DNA of 64,000 nucleotides from CAYRVX01 sp964427875. GTDB taxonomy: Bacteria; Planctomycetota; Phycisphaerae; SM23-33. A program made the position numbers and the translations under genes. Below the pieces are notes generated by a model, which did no database searches, was not told where the DNA came from, and was given only the letters and a program-made list of their open reading frames with translations. Positions within the stretch are counted from its first letter, which is position 1, and every line of letters starts with the position of its first letter. This document shows, one piece after another, positions 26,601-33,838 of this stretch. The stretch spans positions 62,001-126,000 of the forward strand of contig CAYRVX010000001.1 in the NCBI GenBank assembly GCA_964427875.1. The letters are read 5' to 3'.

Positions 26601-28275
26601 TGATCCGGAAGCGGGCGAAGGTCTGGCCGATCACCGAGCCCACCGGCGGCGTGACGGGGACCGTGTAGATCCCATCCGGCAGCGGGCCGGCCGTCAGGAC
26701 CTTCTCGCTGGCGTCCCAGGTGTTGTCGGCGTTCCAGTCGATCCACCCATCGACGTATGCCCCGCCGGGCATAGTGTTGCTGACCTCGTAGGTTATGTTC
26801 GCCGAGACGCCCTGTGTCAGCACGGGGATCTTCACGCCGTCCTCGTCGTCGTTGAGGTCGAGCGTGTCGTCGCCGGTGGCGTTGGCGTTCTGCTGGCCGT
26901 CCGGCTCGGCGTCCGGCATGTCGCCGGCGTCGCCCAGCCACGGGCCGCCGATGATATGATTGGCGCCGCCATGGATCGCCAGCGTGGGGTACCCGGGCGC
27001 CAGTTGCGGATCCGGCGCGTCGCCCCAGTCCAGCTCCTCCTGGGGCGGGTTCGGCACGAGCGTCATGGGGCCCAGGAAGAAGCCGCTCGGGTTGCCGCCC
27101 CCATCGAACAGCTCCGTCAGATCGTCGTTCGTGTACGTGTCGCCCGGCGCCGCGGGCTTGTGGTGGAGGACGCCGGCCAAGTGCTTCGGGGCCAGGGCGT
27201 GGAGCACCATGCCCTGGTCGGGGAGATCGATCTCGTAGGTGATGTCGAAGAAGCTCTCGACCCAGTAGCCTTCGTCGCTGAGGAAGGGCTGGACGTCCAG
27301 ACGGCCGGGGTTGACGTTGACCCCCTCCTCCATTTCCCCGGGATGCCGCGGGCCGGTGTGAAGACGCACGTGGACCGTACCCAGCGACGAGTCGCCCGAC
27401 AGGTCCATGTCCACCATTTCCGTCTGCACTTCATCCAGTTCGTCGCCGTCGTCGTCTCCCGCGTCGCCTTCCAGCGGCCCCTCGAAGTACACGTGCGTCT
27501 GGACCGGGCCGGTCAGCTCGACCGTCTCGTGGGTGCCATGCGGGTGGCGCAGGTCTATCTGCCCCCACGCGGCGTCGTAGTGGTCGATTTCGAGCGCATG
27601 GATGAGGACCTTGTAGTCCTCGACCTCGCCGTCGGCGGCCGGGCCTTCCGGTGAGCCCACGCCATTCGCGCTGATGCGGAAGCGCGCGAACGTCTCGCCG
27701 GTGCCGGTGCCCGCCGGGGGCATCACGAGGACCGGGTGCACGCCGGTGGCCAGCATGTGGGAGAAGACCAGCTCGGAGGGCTGCCAGATCTTGTCGCGGT
27801 TCCAGTCGAACCACGCCTCCACGACGGCCCGCCCGGCGGGCCCGCCCTGGACGGTCACCTGGGCCGCAGTCGCGAGCCCCTCGTACAGCGCGGGAATAAT
27901 CACGCCGTCCTCGTCGTCGCCGTCAGGGTCCGTGTCGTCGCCTGTGGCGTCGGCGTTCGGCTGCCCGTCGCGATCGGAATCGACGAGATTGCCCAGCAGC
28001 GGCCCGCCTGCCACGATCACGTGGTTTGCGCCGTTGCTGATCGCCAATGTCGGGTAGCCCGCCCCGGTCCCGTCATCCGGCGCGTCGCCGAAGTCGAGCT
28101 CCTGCTTCGCCGCCTCGGATGCCGGGTCGGTCACGCCGAGATCCATCCCCGGACCCAACGGCGGCGCATGCGACAACAGCAGCCTCGCTTCCAGCGTCTC
28201 CAGGCCCGTCCAGGAGTGGATCGGCTCCAGAAAGCGGTGATCACCCGGTATGATATCGTCCTTGCCTGAGAACAT
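19738..28275 (-). CDS. Giant LEPR-XLL surface protein with eight GEVED domains and dockerin-like repeats, 2845 aa
   Basis: Exported planctomycetal surface protein. LEPR-XLL motif LETLEARLLLS at residues 25-35. Then eight GEVED units, each opening GDAPD/GDAPE with YPTL and N-G-A-x-H-x-I, carrying GDDxDxDGDDEDGV, WIDWNGD and ending GEVEDxxV (unit 6 is divergent, ending YGETEDYCV). Between units lie two kinds of spacer: a domain with VDMDLSGDS (after units 1 and 3) and a ~200-residue domain opening NTKWVQWPDITPEGMDIRVD (after units 2, 4 and 7). The order [GEVED-A-GEVED-B] occurs twice and is a 760-codon superrepeat. The end is an SbsA-like domain, dockerin pair and LSLSGLLPLPL tail. Start ATG at 28275 has an excellent ribosome site (AGGAGAGGAGG). 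The acidic DxDxDG loops suggest calcium binding. Confidence 0.9.
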   Translation of the reverse strand: MFSGKDDIIPGDHRFLEPIHSWTGLETLEARLLLSHAPPLGPGMDLGVTDPASEAAKQELDFGDAPDDGTGAGYPTLAISNGANHVIVAGGPLLGNLVDSDRDGQPNADATGDDTDPDGDDEDGVIIPALYEGLATAAQVTVQGGPAGRAVVEAWFDWNRDKIWQPSELVFSHMLATGVHPVLVMPPAGTGTGETFARFRISANGVGSPEGPAADGEVEDYKVLIHALEIDHYDAAWGQIDLRHPHGTHETVELTGPVQTHVYFEGPLEGDAGDDDGDELDEVQTEMVDMDLSGDSSLGTVHVRLHTGPRHPGEMEEGVNVNPGRLDVQPFLSDEGYWVESFFDITYEIDLPDQGMVLHALAPKHLAGVLHHKPAAPGDTYTNDDLTELFDGGGNPSGFFLGPMTLVPNPPQEELDWGDAPDPQLAPGYPTLAIHGGANHIIGGPWLGDAGDMPDAEPDGQQNANATGDDTLDLNDDEDGVKIPVLTQGVSANITYEVSNTMPGGAYVDGWIDWNADNTWDASEKVLTAGPLPDGIYTVPVTPPVGSVIGQTFARFRINSRSNLPPTGGAADGEVEDHAVRILEGVSENTKWVQWPDITPEGMDIRVDEGRWLADDFECTDTSQLTDVHLWCSWLDDAVGEIENIHLSVHSDDPVGPGGTDPDNQYSMPDDLLWEGDFSHGEFDESLYYKVPEGEYWWDPARGDLMPRADHEIWRIDINIDPAFHDIFVQTGTPERPVIYWLDVQVDTLGGQIGWKTRRWPEHFMDDAVWDQGSELPRNWKEMRYPDGHRYEGYSIDMAFALTFEDVELDWGDAPDSTAAPGYPTLAIHNGANHVIAGPWLGDANDMPDAEPEGQPNGNATGDDLDVDGDDENGVSIPVLIQGGSANITYEVSNVMPGGAYVDGWIDWNGDNTWDAGEKVLTTGALPDGIYTFTVTPPAGSVVGQTFARFRINSRSNIGPTGGAADGEVEDYQVTIYQPEIDVFPNTWGQLTIEREVPDGSKIIIIDTLELRGFSQWQVFIGPDGQAADTDGDELDQVETEIVEMDLAGDSWMGPLTVNLYSTSPAPGEMEEMENNTPGTLDVQPFTPEGLVESFFDITYQFKPAEFKDQDPQILHTEVPLRYAAVISHKPPRAGESYVTVPGQSVELFDESGQPVGIRIIGGVYVSDPVWDFGDAPDDGSGLGYPTLAISNGACHVITADGPWLGDAADMPDAEPNGQPDPNALGDDNDADGDDEDGVKIPVLTQGQTASITYEVNGASLPPGGAYVDGWIDWNGDKTWDASEKVLTAGPLPDGIYTVPVTPPVGSVIGQTFARFRINSRSNLPPTGGAADGEVEDHAVRILEGVSENTKWVQWPDITPEGMDIRVDEGRWLADDFECTDTSQLTDVHLWCSWLDDAVGEIENIHLSVHSDDPVGPGGTDPDNQYSMPDDLLWEGDFSHGEFDESLYYKVPEGEYWWDPARGDLMPRADHEIWRIDINIDPAFHDIFVQTGTPERPVIYWLDVQVDTLGGQIGWKTRRWPEHFMDDAVWDYGIELPREWKEMRYPHGHPYHGLEDDSIDMAFALTFEEVELDFGDAPDDGTGAGYPTLAISNGANHAIAGPWLGGDTNSPDADPDGQPDPNALGDDNDADGDDEDGVNIPILTQGQPATITVEVNDGGTGIGGVLEAWIDWNGDKAWDASEIIHNTWLPGGVHPINVTPPAAAVVGQTFGRFRISTRGGLTWEGAAPDGEVEDHEVLIEESPKHELGDAPDSTNSFPPLTMTAYPDGTPARFPTVYQAGSPPHGPIHWNPDRVAFLGPGVTLENEADIGPDQDGPNNIDPPTGLPDQDGRDDGVHFPLNLTHAQWTTFDFDVTAVAMPPGNLLYVNVWFDWRRNGQWDDTPTLPDGTTAPEWAVQDQMIALPGPGIYTYTTDPFVVFQPHPNEGEPIWMRITLSEQPHVPSGTDPGTGGSGPVDGYEYGETEDYCVEDYIEDEIDFGDAPEIPGAASYPTTLANNGARHIIGGPWLGDDTDSPDADPDGQPDLNALGDDNDADGDDEDGVTVSPLAAGQRGAVMVRINDGAGGGGAGGAYLDAWIDFNGDKVWQAVEQIPSGWLSHGPHILIFPVPAGSAVGQTFGRFRVNSRGPGLAPTGPAPDGEVEDHEFWIHELPDNTKWVQWPDLTPHGIDIKVDGTEPRRVLADDFLCTQNSLLTDVHLWGSWLDDRIGEIENVHLSIHADDPRGPGGMRPDNDWSMPGELLWEDDLAPDAVELFYELPEYREWWWDPMSGVLLRDGDSQVWRIDIKIDPAGAFRQYGTPEEPRIYWLDVNVDTLGGEFGWKTRQFPDHFADDAVWWDGQNWRDLHYPADHPYGGSDPSSVDMAFMLTFEEIPDNLDFGDAPESVTGPAGYPTLAWHNGARHIIGGPWLGDDTDSPDADPDGQPDPLALGDDTWDLNDDEDGVSIPRLTQGHAGVICVEVNDGGSGTGGFLDAWIDWNGNRNWELGEQIFAGWLRDGIHMIPVTVPVRPAIGQTFGRFRISLNGGLAPTGPAPDGEVEDHEVIIIEDTVPPTLDAWYSAVVHGHGVGEVVLQIPDTGDFSEPRVLGVSKLRLEFSEAVDPASFAAASVRMAGNDADGNPVDLTGIAVTASAPGDHTVGIIQFAPALPDIARYIVQVDGVTDVVGNPLAGDNNRVFTALIGDAKEDLRINAIDLSYIWPHRTTLIDGVSEDQTRSDVTSDGRVNAIDLSATWPHRGENMYGVPDPVPPPKLGGVASALLTEDALAEAAAFAAISGEGPMDSASGPMDSTAAPAAVRPAGNVATAAPAGVAGVATVPVETGALEVSGETPPAGAGVLDVLSLSGLLPLPL
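23696..24390 (-). repeat. 695-bp exact internal repeat, copy 1
   Basis: Every line compared between 23696 and 24390 is identical to 25976-26670, an offset of exactly 2280 bp (760 codons). Identity covers synonymous positions and falls off quickly on both sides (mismatch at 23695 and at 24391, clear divergence beyond 24432). It encodes a whole WVQWPD-type domain and the end of the preceding GEVED unit. Confidence 0.9.
25976..26670 (-). repeat. 695-bp exact internal repeat, copy 2
   Basis: The partner of 23696-24390, offset 2280 bp within the same gene. The flanking ~100 bp on each side are similar but not identical, which fits gene conversion over an older duplicated block. Confidence 0.9.
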
Positions 28276-28539
28276 GACCTGCCTCCTCTCCTTATCCTAG
28301 CCACCCGACCCCGACGCAGCGCACAGATCCACGTTAGCCCGTTGGGGCAGGGCTGGGATGGCGACCTCGCAAGAGAACTCAGAATAGAGTTGTCAGCATC
28401 ACTCCAGAGTTAAACTAATTCCATGGAATCTTACCCGCAAACGGCCGGAAATTCAAGAAGAACTTGCGCGCACTCGTCGATATCCCAGGCGCGGCCGTGT
28501 GGGCATCGGCGGGACTCGCGCTGGTCAGGCTGGCAGCCC

Positions 28540-29273
28540 TTTGGGCGGCGCTCGTGCCCGGGCGTCTCCGCCGCCATCGCGGGAGATGCCCGCAAGTGCG
28601 GCCGCGTCCGCCAGCGCATCGCCCCACGTTCCCGCGCCGCGGCCAGCCCGCCGACCTGGTTGCCGTTGACGCCGCCGGCCAGGTTGCCGCCGTCGCATTA
28701 TGAGCGTAGATGCCGCCGCCCGAGCCGCCGGGGATGTCGTCGCTGTCGGCGACGTCGTAGGGATCCTCGGCCAGCGCGAGGCCGTCACGAGCACAATCGA
28801 GACGGCCAGAATGACAGTCCCTCGGGGGCGAGGGAAAGCGGCGTCAAGCCGCCGCACTCCAAAGCCGCTCCGCGGCTGAAGTCACGGGGCCCTGGTCACT
28901 GCAATCCCTGGTTGCGCCCGAGGCCCGCAATGCGCCTACGAGAGGGAAGTGGATACCCCATTTGCCAGTAACCCCGGGCCCGTTCACGAGCCTTTGCAGG
29001 CCACGGCCGTTGGCTCGGGTTAAGCGTTGGTCCCGTCGGGGCGGCCTTGCCTGGCCCGAGACGGTCTCGCTCCAGCGTGCCGCCGTGGAGCAGGATGGTC
29101 TCCTCGCCGGCATCCGGGTCAGCATGGGCCGGCTGAATCGCTTCAGGGGGCCTCGCACGGTTGTCGTCGATGATCGCGTCTGCCGCGACGTGGGTCGTGC
29201 TGGGCAGCAGCCGCGTCTCAAGTGGCTCGAGGATTGGGGCGTCTTTCGCCACAGCCAGGTCTGCCCTCTCCAT
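28540..29273 (-). pseudogene. Decayed third LEPR-XLL surface-protein gene
   Basis: Reading leftward, an N-terminus is recognisable at 29273: MERADLAVAKDAP then ILEPLETRLLPS, which is the LEPR-XLL motif, followed by THVAADAIIDDN. Around 28690-28798 another frame gives ADSDDIPGGSGGGIYAHNAT, like a parallel beta-helix repeat. Around 28580-28620 a third frame gives DALADAAALAGISRDGGG, which matches the linker of the two intact giants (EDALAEAAAFAAIS; 34 of 39 bases identical over the shared stretch). The three pieces are in different frames with stop codons between them and total length is a tenth of the intact genes. It is a deleted, frameshifted relic directly upstream of its relatives. Confidence 0.6.
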
Positions 29274-29449
29274 GGTTACCTGCTATTGCGTTCACTCGTC
29301 CGGGCTTGGAGATTCAGGGAAGTGCACCACTGGAGGAACGAGAAGGCCCGACCGGACCACAGGGTTCCGTCCTCCTTGGAACTTCTGGGGACTATACGAC
29401 GGTTTGGGGGAATGTGAAGTTGTTGACGAAGTGCGTTACGGGTGTTGGC

Positions 29450-29477
29450 TTGCGATCGCCCGCCCACGTGGTAGGAT
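29450..29477 (+). promoter_or_regulatory. Possible promoter for the Tat lipoprotein gene
   Basis: TTGCGA (29450-29455) and TAGGAT (29472-29477) are spaced 16 bp and lie 46 bp before the start codon at 29524. Both hexamers are only partial matches to consensus. Confidence 0.3.
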
Positions 29478-29523
29478 CGCTGCGAATGGCCCAAGAGGAC
29501 CCGCAAGATCAAGGAGACCTGTC

Positions 29524-30993
29524 ATGCAAGAGAGTCGATGTGCCGCCAAGTGCCCCGGTCGTCACGTGCTGAGCCGCCGCGTCTTTCTGGGCGGGGCGGC
29601 GGGGATCGTGGGTTCGGCCATGCTGAACGGCTGCGAAGAGGTGACGCTGCGCGAGCCGATCGCCCCGATCCGCCTGGACGGCCCGGCGTCAAAGTGTGTC
29701 CCAACCCTCATGGTGGCCTTCGTCCGCCGCAAGGGCGAGTACGGAATGTGGTGGCCGGGCCAGGTCTACGACGGCAAGGCCGCGCGGAAGATGTACACAC
29801 GCAAGATCCGCCAGACCGCCGAGAAGCTGAAGATGAAGCTGGCCCTCCGCCCGGAGCCCATCTACAGCAACGCCGAGGGGGACGCCTGGATCGGCGAGGC
29901 CGCCGCCGCCAAGCCCGACGGGCTGCTCGTGGTCCTCCTGGATCGCCAGCGGCACGCCTGGCCGACGGCGAACAAGGCCATCGACAGCGGGATTCCGACG
30001 GTCGTCTTCTCCCCGATCGGCTCGTCGTTCACGACGAACACGGCCAGGCCGTCGGCCAAGAGCGGCTGCGTCATCTACTCCACCGACGACTTCAGCCAGC
30101 CGGCGTACGGCATGAAGATGATCCACGCCATGGCGAAGATGCGCGCGACGCGGTGCATCGTGCTGAGGGGCCGGTCGCGCCGGGACACCGAGCTGGCCGA
30201 CCTGGGCATCAAGCTGCGGTACGTGCCGGCCAAGGCGTTCCTGGACCTCTACAACGCCACGCCGGAAACCGACAAGATGCGGGCCCTCGCCGAGGAGTAC
30301 CTGCGAAACGCGCGGAAGGTCGTGGGGGCCAGCCGTCAGGACGCGATCAACGGCGCCAGGGGGTACGTGACGGCCCGGAAGCTCCTCCAGGCCGAAGACG
30401 GCGACGCCATCACCATGGACTGCCTCGGGGCGCTGGGAAGGAGCAAGGTCTCGCTGCCGTGCCTGGCGTGGTCGCGCCTGAACGACGAAGGCGTTCCCGC
30501 CGCCTGCGAGGCGGACCTCGGCGCCGTGGCCACGCACACGATCGTGCAGTACCTCTTCGACCGCCCGGGCTTTCAGCAGGACCCGGTGGCCGAGACGGCC
30601 CGGCGGGCGATCGTCGGCGCCCACTGCACCTGCGCGACCCGCCTGAACGGCTTCGACCGCCCGCCCGAGCCGTTCGACATACGTCACCACCACGGCGAGC
30701 GAGACGCCGTGCCGCGGACGTTATGGCGCGTCGGCCAAGTGGTGACGTCGGCCGACGTCCTGCCGGGCAAGCAGCCCAAGGGCTCACAGATGCTGATCTC
30801 CTCCGGGCGCGTGCTCGAGAACGTCAACGTTCCGCCCGCCGGCGGGTGCGTCGTGTCGGTCATGGTGAAGTTCGACGGCGTCCAGGACGTGCTGACCTAT
30901 CCCGGCTTCCACCAGATCTTCTTCTACGGCGACTACAAGCAGCAGTTGGTCGATTTCTGCCGCCTGTGCCGTATCGAGCCGGTGGTCGTCTGA
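29524..30993 (+). CDS. Tat-exported lipoprotein related to the fucose/arabinose isomerase fold, 489 aa
   Basis: The N-terminus has a twin-arginine signal (LSRRVFLGGAAGIVG) ending in a lipobox-like LNGC at about residue 38, so the protein is probably exported folded and lipid-anchored. The body shows a Rossmann-like N-terminal half (DGLLVVLLDRQRHAW, GIPTVVFSPIGSSF) and a C-terminal half with SRLNDEGVPAACEADLGAV, HCTCATRLNG and RVGQVVTSADV. The E/D-rich CEADLGA segment and surrounding pattern resemble the C-terminal domains of L-fucose/L-arabinose isomerases, but no isomerase activity can be claimed. Ribosome site AAGGAG. It is paralogous to the convergent gene at 31036-32469, 42 bp between the stops. 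Confidence 0.6.
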   Translation: MQESRCAAKCPGRHVLSRRVFLGGAAGIVGSAMLNGCEEVTLREPIAPIRLDGPASKCVPTLMVAFVRRKGEYGMWWPGQVYDGKAARKMYTRKIRQTAEKLKMKLALRPEPIYSNAEGDAWIGEAAAAKPDGLLVVLLDRQRHAWPTANKAIDSGIPTVVFSPIGSSFTTNTARPSAKSGCVIYSTDDFSQPAYGMKMIHAMAKMRATRCIVLRGRSRRDTELADLGIKLRYVPAKAFLDLYNATPETDKMRALAEEYLRNARKVVGASRQDAINGARGYVTARKLLQAEDGDAITMDCLGALGRSKVSLPCLAWSRLNDEGVPAACEADLGAVATHTIVQYLFDRPGFQQDPVAETARRAIVGAHCTCATRLNGFDRPPEPFDIRHHHGERDAVPRTLWRVGQVVTSADVLPGKQPKGSQMLISSGRVLENVNVPPAGGCVVSVMVKFDGVQDVLTYPGFHQIFFYGDYKQQLVDFCRLCRIEPVVV

Positions 30994-31035
30994 TTCGCGC
31001 CGCGTTCCAAGGCTTCGAGCGGAGCGGCTGGACGG

Positions 31036-32469
31036 TCAGCCTTCCTGCACGACCTTGAATCCCATCAGGACGCCGAGGTTCCTGATGTCCTGGAGGTGGT
31101 CGCCGTAGAAGACATCGCGGTGAAGCAGCGCCATCGTCCCGCCCTTGAGTATGCCGGCGCCCCAGTTGTGGAACATCTTGCGGGCGTCGGCCACCTCGGT
31201 CCAGAACTGGGTGCGGCAGCCCAGCTCGTCGTGCGTGATCCGAAAGATCTTGGCGGTCGAGATCAGCATCGTGTCGAGGTTGATGAACTTCGCGCACGTC
31301 ACCACCTGCCCGATTCGCTGCTCCACGTCGAGCGAGACCCCTCGCTCGCTGTCGCTCTGCGTGCGAATGGTGAAGGGCAGGCGCTTGCCGGCCGGGCCGT
31401 CCATCTTGGTCGCGCACGTGCAGTGGAAGTGGATCAGCGCGTTTGTGGCCGTGTCGAAGACCGGGTCGCTGACGAAGCCGGGGATCCCGAAGGCGTACTT
31501 GAAGATGAGCATGGTGAGCGTGGAGTCCGCGTCGCCCTCGCAGACTCCCACGAGTCCCAGGTCGTTCAGCCTGCTGTAGGTCAGGCAGCACTTGGCCGGC
31601 GCGCCCATGCAATGCGAGCTTGCCGTGGCCTGAGCCCGGTACTTGGTCATGAGGTCCTTCATCGCCAGGTACAGCCGCGCCGAGTTGATGATCTCCTCGC
31701 GCTTGGGCTCGACGATCTTCTTTGCCTGGCTGATCCAGTGCTCCTGGGCCTCGGCCTCGGCGGCCTTGAGATCGACGGCCTGGTGCGCCGCCATGACCAG
31801 CTTGTTGTCGATCTGGATGACCTCCGCGCCGAGTCGTTCGGTGACCTGCTTGCCCGAGCAGGCGGCGGCGGTTCCCCTGGGCCCGCCGACGCGGAGGATC
31901 CGCGTGTGCCGCAGGTGCGGCGCGACGCGCATCAGCCCCGCCACCCGGTCGATCTCCCCCCAGTCGCTGGTCGGCAGGAGGATGACCTTCTTGCCGGCCT
32001 TCTGCCACTGCGGGAAGTACATCCACCCGTGCCCGCTGAACGGCTGGGAGAAGACCGCCGTCGGCACGCCGGTGTCGATGATCTGGTCCATCGCCCTCTT
32101 CGGCGCGCCTCCCCCGTGGCCGGACAGGTGAAACAGCAGCGCGCCGTCGGCGCCCTTGAGCTTGGGCAGAACCGCCTCGGCCTTCTCCGGGGGGATCAGC
32201 TCGCCGCCCACGAACTTGACGTCGCCGAGCTTGCGCTCCACCTTGGCGAGGTACTTGTCGAATTTCTCGATCTCGGCCTTCGGCCGGGAGAGATAGATCC
32301 CGCCGGTCCTGCCAATGTAGACTTTGTGGATCTTGACGTCCGGGAGCTTGGGCGGCCATTCCTCGGCCTCGGCCGCCCGCGCGGTCTGCCTGCCTAACGG
32401 CCCGGCCAGCACCATGCCCGCCGCCGCGGTGCTTCCAAGAAACTCTCGTCGTGTCAGCGACTTGCTCAT
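31036..32469 (-). CDS. Tat-exported paralogue with fucose/arabinose isomerase-like fold, 477 aa
   Basis: A twin-arginine signal peptide (SLTRREFLGSTAAAGMVLAG, cleavage near ARAAEA) without a lipobox, so probably periplasmic and soluble. Shares with 29524-30993 the blocks SRLNDLGLVGVCEGDAD, PGFVSDPVFDTA, HFHCTCATKMDGP and RIGQVVTCAKF, plus a similar N-terminal alpha/beta half (ADGALLFHLSGHGGG, GVPTAVFSQPFSGHG, KVILLPTSDWGE). The CEGD motif and His/Cys-rich HCTCAT block might bind a metal. Ribosome site AAGGAG before ATG at 32469. A sugar-related role is inferred from fold resemblance only. Confidence 0.6.
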   Translation of the reverse strand: MSKSLTRREFLGSTAAAGMVLAGPLGRQTARAAEAEEWPPKLPDVKIHKVYIGRTGGIYLSRPKAEIEKFDKYLAKVERKLGDVKFVGGELIPPEKAEAVLPKLKGADGALLFHLSGHGGGAPKRAMDQIIDTGVPTAVFSQPFSGHGWMYFPQWQKAGKKVILLPTSDWGEIDRVAGLMRVAPHLRHTRILRVGGPRGTAAACSGKQVTERLGAEVIQIDNKLVMAAHQAVDLKAAEAEAQEHWISQAKKIVEPKREEIINSARLYLAMKDLMTKYRAQATASSHCMGAPAKCCLTYSRLNDLGLVGVCEGDADSTLTMLIFKYAFGIPGFVSDPVFDTATNALIHFHCTCATKMDGPAGKRLPFTIRTQSDSERGVSLDVEQRIGQVVTCAKFINLDTMLISTAKIFRITHDELGCRTQFWTEVADARKMFHNWGAGILKGGTMALLHRDVFYGDHLQDIRNLGVLMGFKVVQEG

Positions 32470-32598
32470 GATTCGCTCCTTTGCTCAAAGAGGAGGACGG
32501 TCGGTTCGATTCGGCGTCTACGGCAGCAACTCACTGGAATGATAACTCCCCGGGCCCGAGCCGACAACCGTTGAGCTCCTCGTCGGCCCACCTTTCCA

Positions 32599-33711
32599 TC
32601 ACCTGGTCGGTTTCGTCGGCTGCGTGGCGCGGCCGGCGCCGAAGCGGTTGTCGGAGCTCTTGACGTTGCCCTTGGCGTTGGTCTGCCGGACGGCCGCGGA
32701 CGGGCGAGCGTGCAGGAACCAGTTATGGTGGATCTCGGCGAGCTTTTCGGGCCGGCCCCGGATGACCACGGCGGGGACGTGGACGGCCCGGAAGGTGTTG
32801 TGGTGGATCCGGATCCACGTGCCGGCGACGTCGGTGCCGTCTTTGCGGTCGCGCCCGCCGTGCATGTCGAAGCTGTGGCTGTTGGCGTGCGGGCCGACGA
32901 GGTTGTACCTGGCCTCGTAGCTCGTGCCGCACCGGCCGGTGCCGGCGATATGGTGGCGGCAGTAGTCGAACAGGTTCCCCTCGATGAGCGCAGCGGCTTC
33001 GTTCAGGCACACGCCGTATCCCAGGCCCAGCCGCTGGCAGTGGTGGATGTGGTTGTGGTGAACGTGGGCCCCGGCGGCGCCCTTCCGCAGGTAGACGGCC
33101 GCGTGGCTCCAGCCGGACAGCTCGCAGTTGTCCACCTCCAGCCTCGCGTGGCTGCACCGGATGCCGTCGGAGGTGGGAAAGGCGTAGTAGCCCTTGCGCC
33201 CGCCTTCTCTCAGGCGGCGGCGCAGCTCCTTCTCGCGGATTTCCGGGTCGGGGCCGCGAATCCGCAGGCCTGCGATCCGCACGCCCTGGCCGGCGATTTG
33301 AAACAGCGGATTCGTCTTGAGCTCGTCGCTGAAGATGAGTCCGCCGGCGGAGCCGTCCCTGCCCCGCCCGCTCGCCAGCGTCACCCCGCCGGGAATCTTC
33401 AACACGAGCTTCTTCTCCCGCACGTGCGGCGTCAGGTCGATCTTTGCCTGGTCGAGCACGTAGACGACCTGCCCGGCCGCCGCCTTGGCCAACGCGGCGA
33501 TCAGATCCTGGGCCGTCCGGACGCGGAAGTCGCCTTTCTCCACCAGCCGGCTGTAGGTCTTGCCTCCGCCGATGGGATTGCCCGTGGGGTTGGTCTCCGC
33601 GCCGAAGGTTTCCCTGGCCTCGCCGGCCCGGGCGGCACCCGCGAGCAGGCCGCTGCTGAAGCACGCAGCGATCACCGTTGCCGACAGCACAACACGCATC
33701 GGTTGGTTCAT
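32599..33711 (-). CDS. Exported right-handed parallel beta-helix protein, 370 aa
   Basis: Signal peptide MNQPMRVVLSATVIAACFSS ending near ARA. The mature protein has about ten short beta-helix turns with recurring N/H-rich steps: LEVDNCELSGWSHAAVYLR, AHVHHNHIHHCQ, ALIEGNLFDYCRHHIAGTG, YEARYNLVGPHANSHSFDMH, IRIHHNTFRAVHVPAVVIRG, AEIHHNWFLHARPS. This is the pectate-lyase-like or NosD/CASH-like architecture; the NHF/HHNxF pattern and conserved SDGIRCS suggest a polysaccharide lyase or glycoside-binding role. Start at 33711 gives AGGA spacing and a proper signal peptide; an ATG at 33747 gives a longer leader. The catalytic residues cannot be assigned. Confidence 0.72.
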   Translation of the reverse strand: MNQPMRVVLSATVIAACFSSGLLAGAARAGEARETFGAETNPTGNPIGGGKTYSRLVEKGDFRVRTAQDLIAALAKAAAGQVVYVLDQAKIDLTPHVREKKLVLKIPGGVTLASGRGRDGSAGGLIFSDELKTNPLFQIAGQGVRIAGLRIRGPDPEIREKELRRRLREGGRKGYYAFPTSDGIRCSHARLEVDNCELSGWSHAAVYLRKGAAGAHVHHNHIHHCQRLGLGYGVCLNEAAALIEGNLFDYCRHHIAGTGRCGTSYEARYNLVGPHANSHSFDMHGGRDRKDGTDVAGTWIRIHHNTFRAVHVPAVVIRGRPEKLAEIHHNWFLHARPSAAVRQTNAKGNVKSSDNRFGAGRATQPTKPTR

Positions 33712-33838
33712 GTTGTGTCCTGTACTCGTCAGGAGGAGACACTCCACCTCGCCATGAGAATACGTCGCCCTCCATGGCCATTCAACGCAGCTTGGCTGCC
33801 CTTCGCAGGGAAGATGGCCGGCCGAGGTGATGGAACTG

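Noticed and set aside
21628..27654. A 2008-codon plus-strand frame across the GEVED gene
   Set aside because: Shadow of the GEVED coding frame; it repeats with the same 2280-bp period and has no recognisable domain.
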